Shown here piece after piece: positions 18,617 to 26,875 of a stretch of 64,000 nucleotides of DNA. Where the stretch lies: contig JABFRB010000045.1 in the NCBI GenBank assembly GCA_013141385.1, forward strand, positions 1-64,000, given 5' to 3'. The notes beneath the pieces were generated by a model, which ran no database searches, was not told the origin of the DNA, and saw nothing but the letters and a program-made list of their open reading frames with translations. The translations under genes and the position numbers were made by a program. This DNA comes from Bacteroidales bacterium (GTDB lineage Bacteria > Bacteroidota > Bacteroidia > Bacteroidales > Tenuifilaceae). How positions within the stretch are numbered: position 1 is the stretch's first letter; each line of letters starts with the position of its first letter.

Positions 18617-19780
18617 TTAGATGAAGTAGCTTATTAGGACACCCGCTACGAGAGTACTAGCTATCACGCCTGCTACGCTAGGTCCCATTGCGTGCATTAG
18701 TAAATGGTTGTTTTTATCATATTCTAAGCCCACAATCTGCGATGCCCTTGCGCTATCAGGTACAGCAGAAACACCAGCATTTCCGATTAAAGGGTTAATT
18801 CTATTGTCGGGCTTGAGGAATAGGTTTAGAACTTTTACGAAGATTATGCCAATAATCGTTGAAACGATAAATGATATTGTTCCAATCAATATAATCCAAA
18901 TAATCTTATTTGAACTAAAAATGCTACTTTGAACCGATATACCAACCGTAAATCCAATAAGAATGGTGATTATATCAATCATTGGACCTTTGGCGGTTTC
19001 GGCAAGACGTTTTGTTACTGCGCTCTCCTTTAATAGGTTTCCGAAGAAAAGCATTCCAAGTAAAGGTAATGAAGCTGGAACAACAAACGCGGTTAACAGC
19101 AATCCAAATATAGGGAAAAGAACCTTCTCCAATTGTGTGACCTGACGTGGAGGTTTCATCTTGATTAACCTCTCATTTTTAGTTGTCAAAAATTTCATAA
19201 TTGGAGGTTGTAGTACAATCACAAGTGCCATTAAGATGTAGGTGGTAATTGCGATTGATCCCAATAAATCTGGTGTAAGTTTTGATGAGAGGAAGATTGC
19301 CACAGTACCATTTGCACTTCCTATCATTCCGATTGTACTGGCCTCCGCATGGGTGAGTCCAAAACTTGAGGAGATAAGAAACGAAGCAAGTATTCCTAAT
19401 TGTGCGAATGCCCCAATCAGTATTAATTTAGGGTTAGATATTATTGAACTGAAATCGGTCATAGCGCCTAACCCTAAAAATATTAAGGCTGGGTATAGCC
19501 CGTGAGTTAACCCATATTGAAGTTGGTTTAGGACACTTCCTTGTATATCAACTCCAATTTGAAGCCCATGAGGTAGTGGAATATTCCCAATGATTATCCC
19601 AAATCCGATTGGGATAAGGAGGAGTGGCTCGCGTTCTTTTACAATTGCTAAATAGATAAGAGCAAGACCCAAACAAATCAAAATGAAATGACACCAAGAT
19701 ATGCCCGAAAATGAGGTAGAACTGATGAATTGTTGAAAACTACCCTGTAGTTGGGACGCGATACTAGTCGAATTTTCCAT
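18617..19780 (-). CDS. mmdB: Na+-pumping decarboxylase beta subunit (MmdB/OadB/GcdB)
   Basis: A 387-residue membrane protein with about nine to eleven helices. It is the carboxybiotin decarboxylase that couples CO2 release to Na+ export. Typical blocks are GIGIIIGNIPLPHG-like near residue 60, GAMTDFSSIISNPK, SANGTVAIFLSSKL, GNLLKESAVTKRL and NAGVSAVPDSARASQIVG near residue 340. It is the last gene of the operon mce-mmdA-oadG-mmdC-mmdB, two bases after the biotin protein gene. With a methylmalonyl-CoA epimerase at the head of the operon, methylmalonyl-CoA is the likely substrate rather than oxaloacetate or glutaconyl-CoA. Confidence 0.93.
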   Translation of the reverse strand: MENSTSIASQLQGSFQQFISSTSFSGISWCHFILICLGLALIYLAIVKEREPLLLIPIGFGIIIGNIPLPHGLQIGVDIQGSVLNQLQYGLTHGLYPALIFLGLGAMTDFSSIISNPKLILIGAFAQLGILASFLISSSFGLTHAEASTIGMIGSANGTVAIFLSSKLTPDLLGSIAITTYILMALVIVLQPPIMKFLTTKNERLIKMKPPRQVTQLEKVLFPIFGLLLTAFVVPASLPLLGMLFFGNLLKESAVTKRLAETAKGPMIDIITILIGFTVGISVQSSIFSSNKIIWIILIGTISFIVSTIIGIIFVKVLNLFLKPDNRINPLIGNAGVSAVPDSARASQIVGLEYDKNNHLLMHAMGPSVAGVIASTLVAGVLISYFI

Positions 19781-19782
19781 TT

Positions 19783-20223
19783 TTATTCTCCTATAATTAT
19801 CAGAACATCACCTTCCAGAACGTTATCACCTTTTTTCACTTTAACCTCGGTAACACGCCCTTCCTTATCAGAGTCAATATTGTTTTCCATCTTCATCGCC
19901 TCAAGTACAAGGATTTTTTGCCCTCGTTTAACCATATCTCCTATTTTGATATGAACATCGAGTATAACCCCAGGTAATGGAGATTTTATGGAACCAGTTG
20001 TTGCAACGCCAGGGCTTTGTGTTTTAGCTAATGTTGGGTGTGTATCTGTGGATGGTACAGATGCTGCACGAACCAGCTTTGGCGTTTTTGTCTGCTTGAG
20101 TTCCTTGTCAATCTCAACCTTATAAGGAGTTCCGTTTACTTCCAGTTCAGCTGTAGTTCCATCTATATTGGTAATATTTACATTGTAATCATTACCATTT
20201 ATTTTGAATTTGAATTCTTTCAT
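19783..20223 (-). CDS. mmdC: Biotin carboxyl carrier subunit of methylmalonyl-CoA decarboxylase
   Basis: A 146-residue protein with a C-terminal biotinyl domain. The biotinylated lysine is K111 in the canonical VLEAMKMEN motif, and the flanking strands (KSPLPGVILDV, GDMVKRGQ) are typical. The N-terminal 45 residues form a small beta-rich part joined by a Thr/Pro/Ala-rich linker (about 46-78), as in MmdC/GcdC. Biotin here shuttles the carboxyl group from the alpha subunit (MmdA) to the beta subunit (MmdB). It lies between oadG and mmdB in the operon. Confidence 0.93.
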   Translation of the reverse strand: MKEFKFKINGNDYNVNITNIDGTTAELEVNGTPYKVEIDKELKQTKTPKLVRAASVPSTDTHPTLAKTQSPGVATTGSIKSPLPGVILDVHIKIGDMVKRGQKILVLEAMKMENNIDSDKEGRVTEVKVKKGDNVLEGDVLIIIGE

Positions 20224-20244
20224 GAAAAGATCGGTTTTTGAAGA

Positions 20245-20679
20245 TTATTTTCGAGGGATTTGTCTTAAACCATAAATTTTTGAACTCCAAGGTGAGTAGC
20301 TCTTAGCAGCCCTATTTATAGTAAGTATTGTCGACTCGTGATCGTGCTGCTCTGTTTCGTATAGGTAAAGCGCAGTCGATATTGCTGCAAATACTTCACC
20401 TGATATTTCCTCATGAACTGCAGTTTTGCCTTCTAGTGCTGCAGTTGCTTCCTTATTCTTCTTTTGCTTACCAACTGTGTATATATTTATTATCTTTAAA
20501 ATAATGTACATAACGAATAATAAAAGAAGAACAATGATTAGCGAAGCTAAAATCATACCAGTACCAGAACCTTGACTCAACTGGTTGGCTTCAACACTCT
20601 GAGCAGAACTGAAAAACCCAATGATTACCAACCCAACTGTGAATGCAATTTTCTTTGCTAACATTTTCATAGTTTGCAT
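20245..20679 (-). CDS. oadG: OadG-family small membrane subunit of the decarboxylase
   Basis: A 144-residue protein; the ATG four residues in (MKMLAKK) is an alternative start. It has a signal-like N-terminal hydrophobic segment ending near residue 27, then one membrane helix at about 41-65 (MILASLIIVLLLLFVMYIIL) and a cytosolic tail. OadG/MmdD-type subunits are small single-helix proteins that assemble the alpha and beta subunits. Its position between mmdA and mmdC supports this. The tail ends SPWSSKIYGLRQIPRK, rather like the C-terminal region of such subunits fused to a helical extension. Confidence 0.8.
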   Translation of the reverse strand: MQTMKMLAKKIAFTVGLVIIGFFSSAQSVEANQLSQGSGTGMILASLIIVLLLLFVMYIILKIINIYTVGKQKKNKEATAALEGKTAVHEEISGEVFAAISTALYLYETEQHDHESTILTINRAAKSYSPWSSKIYGLRQIPRK

Positions 20680-20688
20680 TTTGTTTGA

Positions 20689-22254
20689 TTATAATGGTAG
20701 GTTTGAGTGTTTCTTTGGAGGATTTACATCCTTTTTGGTTGCAAGTGCCTGTAATGCCCTTATTATCCTAAAACGGGTATTTCGGGGTTCAATAACATCA
20801 TCGATGTATCCAAATTTTGCTGCAACGTATGGGTTAGCAAATTTCTCTTTGTATTCTGCCTCTTTTCTAACCAAAAGTTCAACTTTTGCCTTCTCATCCT
20901 CGATATTGTCGAGTTCGCGACTTAGAAGAACTTCAATAGCACCTTTAGGACCCATTACAGCAATTTCTGCACTTGGCCAAGCGTAGTTAATATCACCACG
21001 TAGATGCTTGGAACTCATAACATCATATGCACCTCCATAAGCTTTTCGGAGAATAACTGTAATTTTGGGAACAGTGGCTTCGCCAAAAGCATAAAGCAAT
21101 TTAGCACCATGAATAATAATACCATTGTATTCCTGACCTGTTCCTGGAAGGAATCCTGGGACATCAACCAAGGTGACAATGGGAATATTAAATGCATCGC
21201 AGAAACGAACAAAACGTGCGGCCTTGCGTGAGGCATTAATATCAAGTACCCCTGCAAGATATTTTGGTTGATTTGCAACCACTCCAACCGATTGACCATT
21301 AAATCTAGCAAATCCAATAAAAATATTTGGAGCATAATCACGCTGAACCTCTAAATATTCCCCATTATCAGCAATAGAACTTATAACATCTTTCATGTCA
21401 TAAGGCTTATTTGCATTATCGGGAATAATTTCGTTCAATGAATCATCGAGCCTATCAATAGGATCTGTACAAGAAACTAATGGTGGCTCTTCAAGATTAT
21501 TTTGGGGGAGATAACTTAATAACTTTCTAAGAAGCATTATGCCTTCCTCTTCATTCTCAGATACAAAATGGGCTACGCCTGATTTTGTTGAATGTACAGA
21601 GGCTCCACCGAGTTCTTCGGACGTAACCGTTTCACCCGTAACCGTTTTTACCACTTTGGGACCAGTTACAAACATATAGCTTGTATCCTTGTTCATCATT
21701 ATAAAATCGGTGAGAGCTGGTGAGTAAACAGCACCTCCAGCGCAAGGGCCAAAAATTGCAGATAGCTGAGGAATTACACCTGATGCAAGGATATTACGTT
21801 CAAAAATTTCTGCATAACCTCCAAGGCTATTCACACCCTCTTGAATACGAGCACCTCCTGAATCGTTAATTCCAATTACAGGAGCACCAACCTTCATAGC
21901 CTTATCCATTATCTTGCAGATTTTAGCTGCAAACATTTCGGATAGAGAGCCTCCAAAAACTGTAAAATCTTGTGAGAAAACGTATACTAAACGACCATCA
22001 ATTGTACCATAGCCTGTTACTACACCATCGGAAAGGTATGATTCTTTCTCCAATCCAAAATCGATACAACGGTGTGACACAAACATATCAAATTCCTCGA
22101 AACTACCCTCATCAAGAAGCATGTTTAACCTCTCCCGAGCAGTAAATTTCCCTTTTTTGTGTTGGGCTTCAATTCTCTTTTCCCCTCCTCCAAGTTTTGC
22201 TTTTTCGCGGAGGGCGATTAGTTCCTGAATTTTCTTTTCCTGACTTGTACTCAT
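20689..22254 (-). CDS. mmdA: Methylmalonyl-CoA decarboxylase alpha subunit (carboxyltransferase)
   Basis: A 521-residue cytoplasmic carboxyltransferase of the acyl-CoA carboxylase beta/MmdA family. Two crotonase-like halves are visible: [17 protein letters not shown] and [13 protein letters not shown] (about 100-145), and [20 protein letters not shown] with [14 protein letters not shown] (about 375-425). It removes the carboxyl group from methylmalonyl-CoA and places it on the biotin of MmdC. Propionyl-CoA carboxylase beta subunits have the same fold; the neighbouring Na+-pump subunits argue for the decarboxylase. The gene follows mce by 24 bases. Confidence 0.93.
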   Translation of the reverse strand: MSTSQEKKIQELIALREKAKLGGGEKRIEAQHKKGKFTARERLNMLLDEGSFEEFDMFVSHRCIDFGLEKESYLSDGVVTGYGTIDGRLVYVFSQDFTVFGGSLSEMFAAKICKIMDKAMKVGAPVIGINDSGGARIQEGVNSLGGYAEIFERNILASGVIPQLSAIFGPCAGGAVYSPALTDFIMMNKDTSYMFVTGPKVVKTVTGETVTSEELGGASVHSTKSGVAHFVSENEEEGIMLLRKLLSYLPQNNLEEPPLVSCTDPIDRLDDSLNEIIPDNANKPYDMKDVISSIADNGEYLEVQRDYAPNIFIGFARFNGQSVGVVANQPKYLAGVLDINASRKAARFVRFCDAFNIPIVTLVDVPGFLPGTGQEYNGIIIHGAKLLYAFGEATVPKITVILRKAYGGAYDVMSSKHLRGDINYAWPSAEIAVMGPKGAIEVLLSRELDNIEDEKAKVELLVRKEAEYKEKFANPYVAAKFGYIDDVIEPRNTRFRIIRALQALATKKDVNPPKKHSNLPL

Positions 22255-22278
22255 TTTTGTGTGTGCTTTATCATGGGA

Positions 22279-22689
22279 TTATTTATTCTTGTCTTCACAA
22301 AGTTCGGTAAGAACGCTTAGGGTAGATTTAGGATGTAGGAACGCAATATTTAAACCCTCAGCTCCTTTTCGGGGAGTTTTATCGATAAGGGTTACACCGT
22401 TTTTTTCGGTCTCCTCTAATGCTCCTTCAATATTTTTTACAGCAAAGGCCATGTGATGAAATCCTTCGCCTTTCTTTTCGATGAATTTGCCAATTGGGCC
22501 TTCAGGATCGGTTGATTCTAAAAGTTCAATTTTTGTTTGACCAACCATAAAGAAGGCGGTTTTTACTTTTTGATCTTTAACCTCTTCAACATTGTAACAT
22601 TTAAGTCCATAGACTTTTTCATAAAAAGCAATTGCTTCGTCAAGATTTTTGACTGCAATTCCAATGTGTTCAATATGTGATAATTGCAT
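22279..22689 (-). CDS. mce: Methylmalonyl-CoA epimerase
   Basis: A 136-residue vicinal-oxygen-chelate protein: two beta-alpha-beta-beta-beta repeats starting LSHIEHIGIAVKNLDEAI and GFHHMAFAVKNI. The metal ligands expected for this family (H8, the histidine of GFHHM and a Glu near the C-terminus in LTELCE) are present. It interconverts the (2R) and (2S) forms of methylmalonyl-CoA, linking the B12-dependent mutase (not in the window) to the decarboxylase encoded downstream. It heads the operon and has a -7 box just upstream. Confidence 0.95.
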   Translation of the reverse strand: MQLSHIEHIGIAVKNLDEAIAFYEKVYGLKCYNVEEVKDQKVKTAFFMVGQTKIELLESTDPEGPIGKFIEKKGEGFHHMAFAVKNIEGALEETEKNGVTLIDKTPRKGAEGLNIAFLHPKSTLSVLTELCEDKNK

Positions 22690-23006
22690 AATTTTGGTTT
22701 TTTGTTTTTATTGATACAAAAGTAAATCCTTTGATTTGATTATATGTATGAAATATGTTGTGTATTTTATTGTTATGCAACATAGATGTAAAGCATGAAA
22801 ATGAGAAATTAGTATTTTTTTGAGATAGATTTGTGGAGAATTTAGATGGGAGTAGTAAGTGAAAAGTAGCAACTACCAAGTGGAAAAGGGATGGTTTTAC
22901 AAATTATCGCAAAATGCGATTAAATTGTACAAGATATTTTTTGGTTTGATGAGGTATTAGCTACCAATAACCATCCCTGTTTTCTTATGTCTTAAATCTT
23001 TCTAAC
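22690..23006. other. Gene-free interval between mce and the GH92 gene
   Basis: About 317 bases. It contains the -7 box of the mce operon near its left end. The rest has no convincing reading frame, hairpin or repeat; a 69-codon minus frame overlapping mce looks random. Confidence 0.6.
22717..22724 (-). promoter_or_regulatory. Bacteroidetes-type -7 box of the mce-mmd operon
   Basis: On the minus strand this reads TACTTTTG, matching TAnnTTTG, 28 bases before the mce start. No clear -33 TTG is seen at the usual distance, so the call rests on the -7 element only. Confidence 0.55.
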
Positions 23007-25370
23007 TTAAACATCCTTGCTCATTGAATATGGTGATAGTTTCCCTTCAACGCCCCATTTCTTATTCGGTTTTTTTCCCATCTTAAAAACCAATTCCCCA
23101 CCATCAATCAAATCGGTGTGAGTAATCCAAGCGTTTAAAAGTGGTTTGCCATTGAGTGTGGCGGATTGAATGTACCTATTTTCATTATTCACGCCATCGG
23201 CCTTAATGGTTAGTACCTTTCCATTCTCAAGCGTTACGCTTAAATAGGGTAGGTAGGGCGCACCAATTATATACTGGTTACTTCCGGGGCAAACTGGGTA
23301 AAAACCCATTGCGCTGAATATGTACCATGCGGACATCTGCCCACAATCATCGTTGCCGCAAAGACCATCGGGTTTGTTAAGGTACATCCTGTTAATCACG
23401 TTACGCACAATCTCCTGAGTTTTCCAAGGCTGCCCAGCATAAACAAACATGTAGGCTACATGGTGGCTTGGCTCGTTGCCATGCACGTAATTACCCATAA
23501 TCCCAACTTTATCAATATCCTCGGTATTTTCGTAGTACTTGGGGGGTAAAGTCATTGTGAAAAGGGAATCGAGATGCTGGGTAAATCTGGCCTTTCCCCC
23601 TGATAGATTTATCAAATTACTGATATCATGGGGAACAAATAGGCTATAATTCCACGCATTACCCTCAATAAAGCCCATATCGTGAGTTTGGAGCGGATCG
23701 AATGGTGTAATAAACTTCCCATCCTTATCCTTGGCCCTAGCAAAGCCAGTTTTGGTATCGAAGATATTTGCATAGGACATTGCTCTCTTTTTGAAAGTGC
23801 TGACAATGTCAATTTTGCCCATTTTGTTTGCCATTTGGTAGATTGTCCAATCATCATAGGCATACTCAAGGGTTACAGAGGCTGAACTTGAACTCCTTTC
23901 TTTTGGCAAGTAACCATACTTAGTATAATCATCAATTCCATCATATTTTAGGTAGGTTGCGCTGCTTACCATTGCTTTTAGTGCCAGTTCACTATCAAAC
24001 CCTTTGATACCCTTCATATAGGCATCGGCAATAACGGGAACGGCATGGTAGCCAATCATGCACCAATTATCGTTTCCCCAATGCGACCAAACGGGAAGAA
24101 TCCCATGAACGCTCTGCTTGTAATGTTCAAGCATGGAGTTAACCATGTCGCCTGCTCTGGTTGGTTCGAGCAGCGTCATTAGCGGATGAAAAGCCCTAAA
24201 GGTGTCCCATAGCGAAAAAACGGTGTAGTTTGTAAACCCATTTGCCTGATGAATATTACCATCGAGCCCTTTGTATTTCCCATCAACATCCATAAAAATT
24301 GTGGGACAGAGCATGCAATGGTAAAGTGCTGTATAGAAATTAACCTTTTCATCATTTGTTCCATCAACCCGTATTCTACTGAGCTCTTGCTCCCAAAGGT
24401 TTTTTACTTTTGATAGAGTTTTATCGAAATTATTGGATGCAACTTCAGCCCTAAGATTTTCCATTGCCCCAATTGTGCTAACCCCCGAAATTGCAACCTT
24501 TACCTCAAGCGTGTCGATACTTCCAAATGTAAAGTAGGCTTTTACCTTATGACCCGATCTTTCAGGAAAGTTATTATCCATTTGCCAACGCCGCCAGAAT
24601 CCACGATAAACCTCCTTTTCATCGTTTCTTAACCCGAATGATTTAAATGGTTTTGAAAATTTTATGGCAAAGTAGATAAATCTATTTCGTGCCCAACCGT
24701 TGGTTTGCCTATAACCAGTGATGATTGAATCGTTTTCAACCCTTATTGATGCCCAAATAACCTTCCCATCGTAACCATAAATTCCGTGAACTAGATCCAA
24801 GATTACATTTGCATCCTTATCTTTTGGGTAAACATATCGATGATGTCCAACCCTAGCGGTTGCGGTTAGCTCCGCTTTGATCTTATAATCTTCAAGAAAA
24901 ACGGAGTAGTATCCTGCTGAAGTTTTTTCGGTAGATTTAGAGTATCTGCTTCGGTAACCAGAGTTTGGTTTAGATACAATGCCGGGATTTAATCTGATTT
25001 CGCCTGTAGTTGGCATTATTAGGATATCACCTAAATCGGAATGCCCTGTACCATGTAAATGAGTATGCGAAAATCCAACAATGGTTGGATCATCGTATTG
25101 ATAACCAGAGCAGTATCTGTAAACCTCCTTGTTATAGCCTTGTCCATAGGTGTATTGTGCAGTGTCGGTATCGGGACTTAGCTGAACCATTCCAAAAGGT
25201 GCTGTTGCACCGGGATAGCAATGCCCCATATCCTTTGTTCCAATTAATGGATTTACGTATTGAGAAACACTTTCAGTCCTTTTTTTAGTTTGATTATCTT
25301 GAGCAATAAGATGATTCCATGTGCCCAACAGAAATAAAATCGAAATTATTTGAAAACAAGTTCTTTTCAT
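23007..25370 (-). CDS. GH92-family exo-alpha-mannosidase
   Basis: A 787-residue secreted or periplasmic enzyme. Residues 1-23 form a signal peptide ending LIAQ. The N-terminal beta-sandwich starts YVNPLIGTKDMGHCYPGATAPF, a GH92 hallmark, and a catalytic (alpha/alpha)6 barrel follows. Family signatures near the C-terminal part are YVHGNEPSHHVAY (about residue 630, carrying the general acid Glu) and CGNDDCGQMSAWYIF (about 675). GH92 enzymes are Ca2+-dependent alpha-mannosidases acting on N-glycan or yeast mannan. It is not in a SusCD locus here. The next gene, an MFS transporter, is divergent. Confidence 0.95.
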   Translation of the reverse strand: MKRTCFQIISILFLLGTWNHLIAQDNQTKKRTESVSQYVNPLIGTKDMGHCYPGATAPFGMVQLSPDTDTAQYTYGQGYNKEVYRYCSGYQYDDPTIVGFSHTHLHGTGHSDLGDILIMPTTGEIRLNPGIVSKPNSGYRSRYSKSTEKTSAGYYSVFLEDYKIKAELTATARVGHHRYVYPKDKDANVILDLVHGIYGYDGKVIWASIRVENDSIITGYRQTNGWARNRFIYFAIKFSKPFKSFGLRNDEKEVYRGFWRRWQMDNNFPERSGHKVKAYFTFGSIDTLEVKVAISGVSTIGAMENLRAEVASNNFDKTLSKVKNLWEQELSRIRVDGTNDEKVNFYTALYHCMLCPTIFMDVDGKYKGLDGNIHQANGFTNYTVFSLWDTFRAFHPLMTLLEPTRAGDMVNSMLEHYKQSVHGILPVWSHWGNDNWCMIGYHAVPVIADAYMKGIKGFDSELALKAMVSSATYLKYDGIDDYTKYGYLPKERSSSSASVTLEYAYDDWTIYQMANKMGKIDIVSTFKKRAMSYANIFDTKTGFARAKDKDGKFITPFDPLQTHDMGFIEGNAWNYSLFVPHDISNLINLSGGKARFTQHLDSLFTMTLPPKYYENTEDIDKVGIMGNYVHGNEPSHHVAYMFVYAGQPWKTQEIVRNVINRMYLNKPDGLCGNDDCGQMSAWYIFSAMGFYPVCPGSNQYIIGAPYLPYLSVTLENGKVLTIKADGVNNENRYIQSATLNGKPLLNAWITHTDLIDGGELVFKMGKKPNKKWGVEGKLSPYSMSKDV

Positions 25371-25495
25371 TTCAATTCATTTTTTAAATTTCACTTTAGA
25401 AATATTTAATATTAGGTGATAAAAATAATAATTCCTAAATTGATTTAGCACATTAATTATTAACTATTTACAATTTATTTAATTACCTGATAATC

Positions 25496-26686
25496 ATGCC
25501 AAAATTTTTAACCAAAGCAATTATCCTCCTTTCATTTGTGAGCCTTTTTACTGATGTCGCTAGCGAGATGCTTTACCCAATTATGCCTGTTTTCCTAAAA
25601 TCAATAGGCTTTTCTGTTATCCTAATAGGAATACTCGAAGGACTTGCAGAGGCAACGGCAGGAATAAGTAAAGGATATTTTGGACACTTATCTGACAAAA
25701 TTGGCAAAAGAGTCCCCTTTGTTCGTTGGGGCTATACCATGAGCGCATTTTCAAAGCCAATGATGGCAATCTTTCAATTCCCGATATGGATTTTCTTTTC
25801 CCGAACCCTTGATAGACTGGGAAAAGGAGTAAGAAACAGCTCTCGTGATGCTTTACTTAGCGATGAGTCTACTCCTGAGACAAAAGGGAAGGTATTCGGC
25901 TTTCACCGAGGGATGGATACCCTTGGTGCTGCCATTGGGCCATTTATAGCTTTGATTTTCCTTTACTTTTACCCTGAGCAGTACCGTTGGTTATTTGTTA
26001 TTGCTTTTTTGCCAGGTATAATTGCAATTAGCCTCACATGGCTATTAAAGGAGAAAGTTAAACCAAAAAAAGAATCACCAGTTAAAATCAAACAAGGTTT
26101 TTTCTCGTTTTTAGGATACTGGAAGGTTGGGAGTAGCCAGTACAAACTACTTATAATCGGTCTACTGGTTTTTGCCCTGTTCAATAGTTCAGATGTATTT
26201 CTTTTGTTGATGGTTAAACATCAGGGTTTCAGCGATACCCAGATGATAGGTCTATATATATTCTATAATCTTCTTTATGCATTGCTTTCCTATCCTGCTG
26301 GTTGGCTTGCAGATAAATTAGGTATGAAAAGGATAATGATTACTGGGTTATTCTTATTCTCGTTGGTTTACATGATGTTTGGTTTTGCATCGACCCTATA
26401 TCATTTTGCGTTACTTTTTGGACTATATTCATTCTATGCTGCAGCAACCGAGGGTGTATCCAAAGCTTGGATAAGTAATTTAGCAAGCAAGGAACATACA
26501 GCTACAGCTATTGGATTTTATACGAGTTTTCAGAGTTTAGCCACTTTAATTGCTAGTAGCCTTGCAGGATTAATATGGTATGGAGCTAGCCCATTATTAA
26601 TGTTTACAATTGCAGGTATGGGTGCTTTAATAGTTGCTGTTTACTTTACTTTGGCAATGAAAAGTAGTAACCCAACAGCTAATTGA
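25496..26686 (+). CDS. MFS transporter
   Basis: A 396-residue inner-membrane protein with twelve predicted helices in two halves. The first helix carries FTDVASEMLYPIMPVFL, typical of the MFS_1 subgroup annotated as general permeases. The loop 2-3 motif is GHLSDKIGKRVPF and the repeat in the second half is GWLADKLGMKRI. The substrate is unknown; the divergent GH92 gene makes a sugar possible but that is weak. It stands alone with a 189-base gap to the permease gene that follows. Confidence 0.85.
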   Translation: MPKFLTKAIILLSFVSLFTDVASEMLYPIMPVFLKSIGFSVILIGILEGLAEATAGISKGYFGHLSDKIGKRVPFVRWGYTMSAFSKPMMAIFQFPIWIFFSRTLDRLGKGVRNSSRDALLSDESTPETKGKVFGFHRGMDTLGAAIGPFIALIFLYFYPEQYRWLFVIAFLPGIIAISLTWLLKEKVKPKKESPVKIKQGFFSFLGYWKVGSSQYKLLIIGLLVFALFNSSDVFLLLMVKHQGFSDTQMIGLYIFYNLLYALLSYPAGWLADKLGMKRIMITGLFLFSLVYMMFGFASTLYHFALLFGLYSFYAAATEGVSKAWISNLASKEHTATAIGFYTSFQSLATLIASSLAGLIWYGASPLLMFTIAGMGALIVAVYFTLAMKSSNPTAN

Positions 26687-26875
26687 TTCAAGGTGTTATT
26701 TTAATACTACTAGTTCTTAATAACCTATTTTCAATTGTTCGATAGCGAACATCAACTGTTCGAATTAGTATACTAAAACTAACTAATTGGTTATTTATAG
26801 TGATTGTTTATCAATTAAATAGCATTGATGGCATTTTAGTTGAATAAACAAGCGAAATACCAAAATACTAAAACT

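Noticed and set aside
22670-22879. A 69-codon minus-strand frame upstream of mce
   Set aside because: It overlaps the mce start and the -7 box; composition looks random.
26840-26875. TTG start for permease copy 1
   Set aside because: The twelve extra residues have no match in the paralogue, whose start aligns with ATG 26876.
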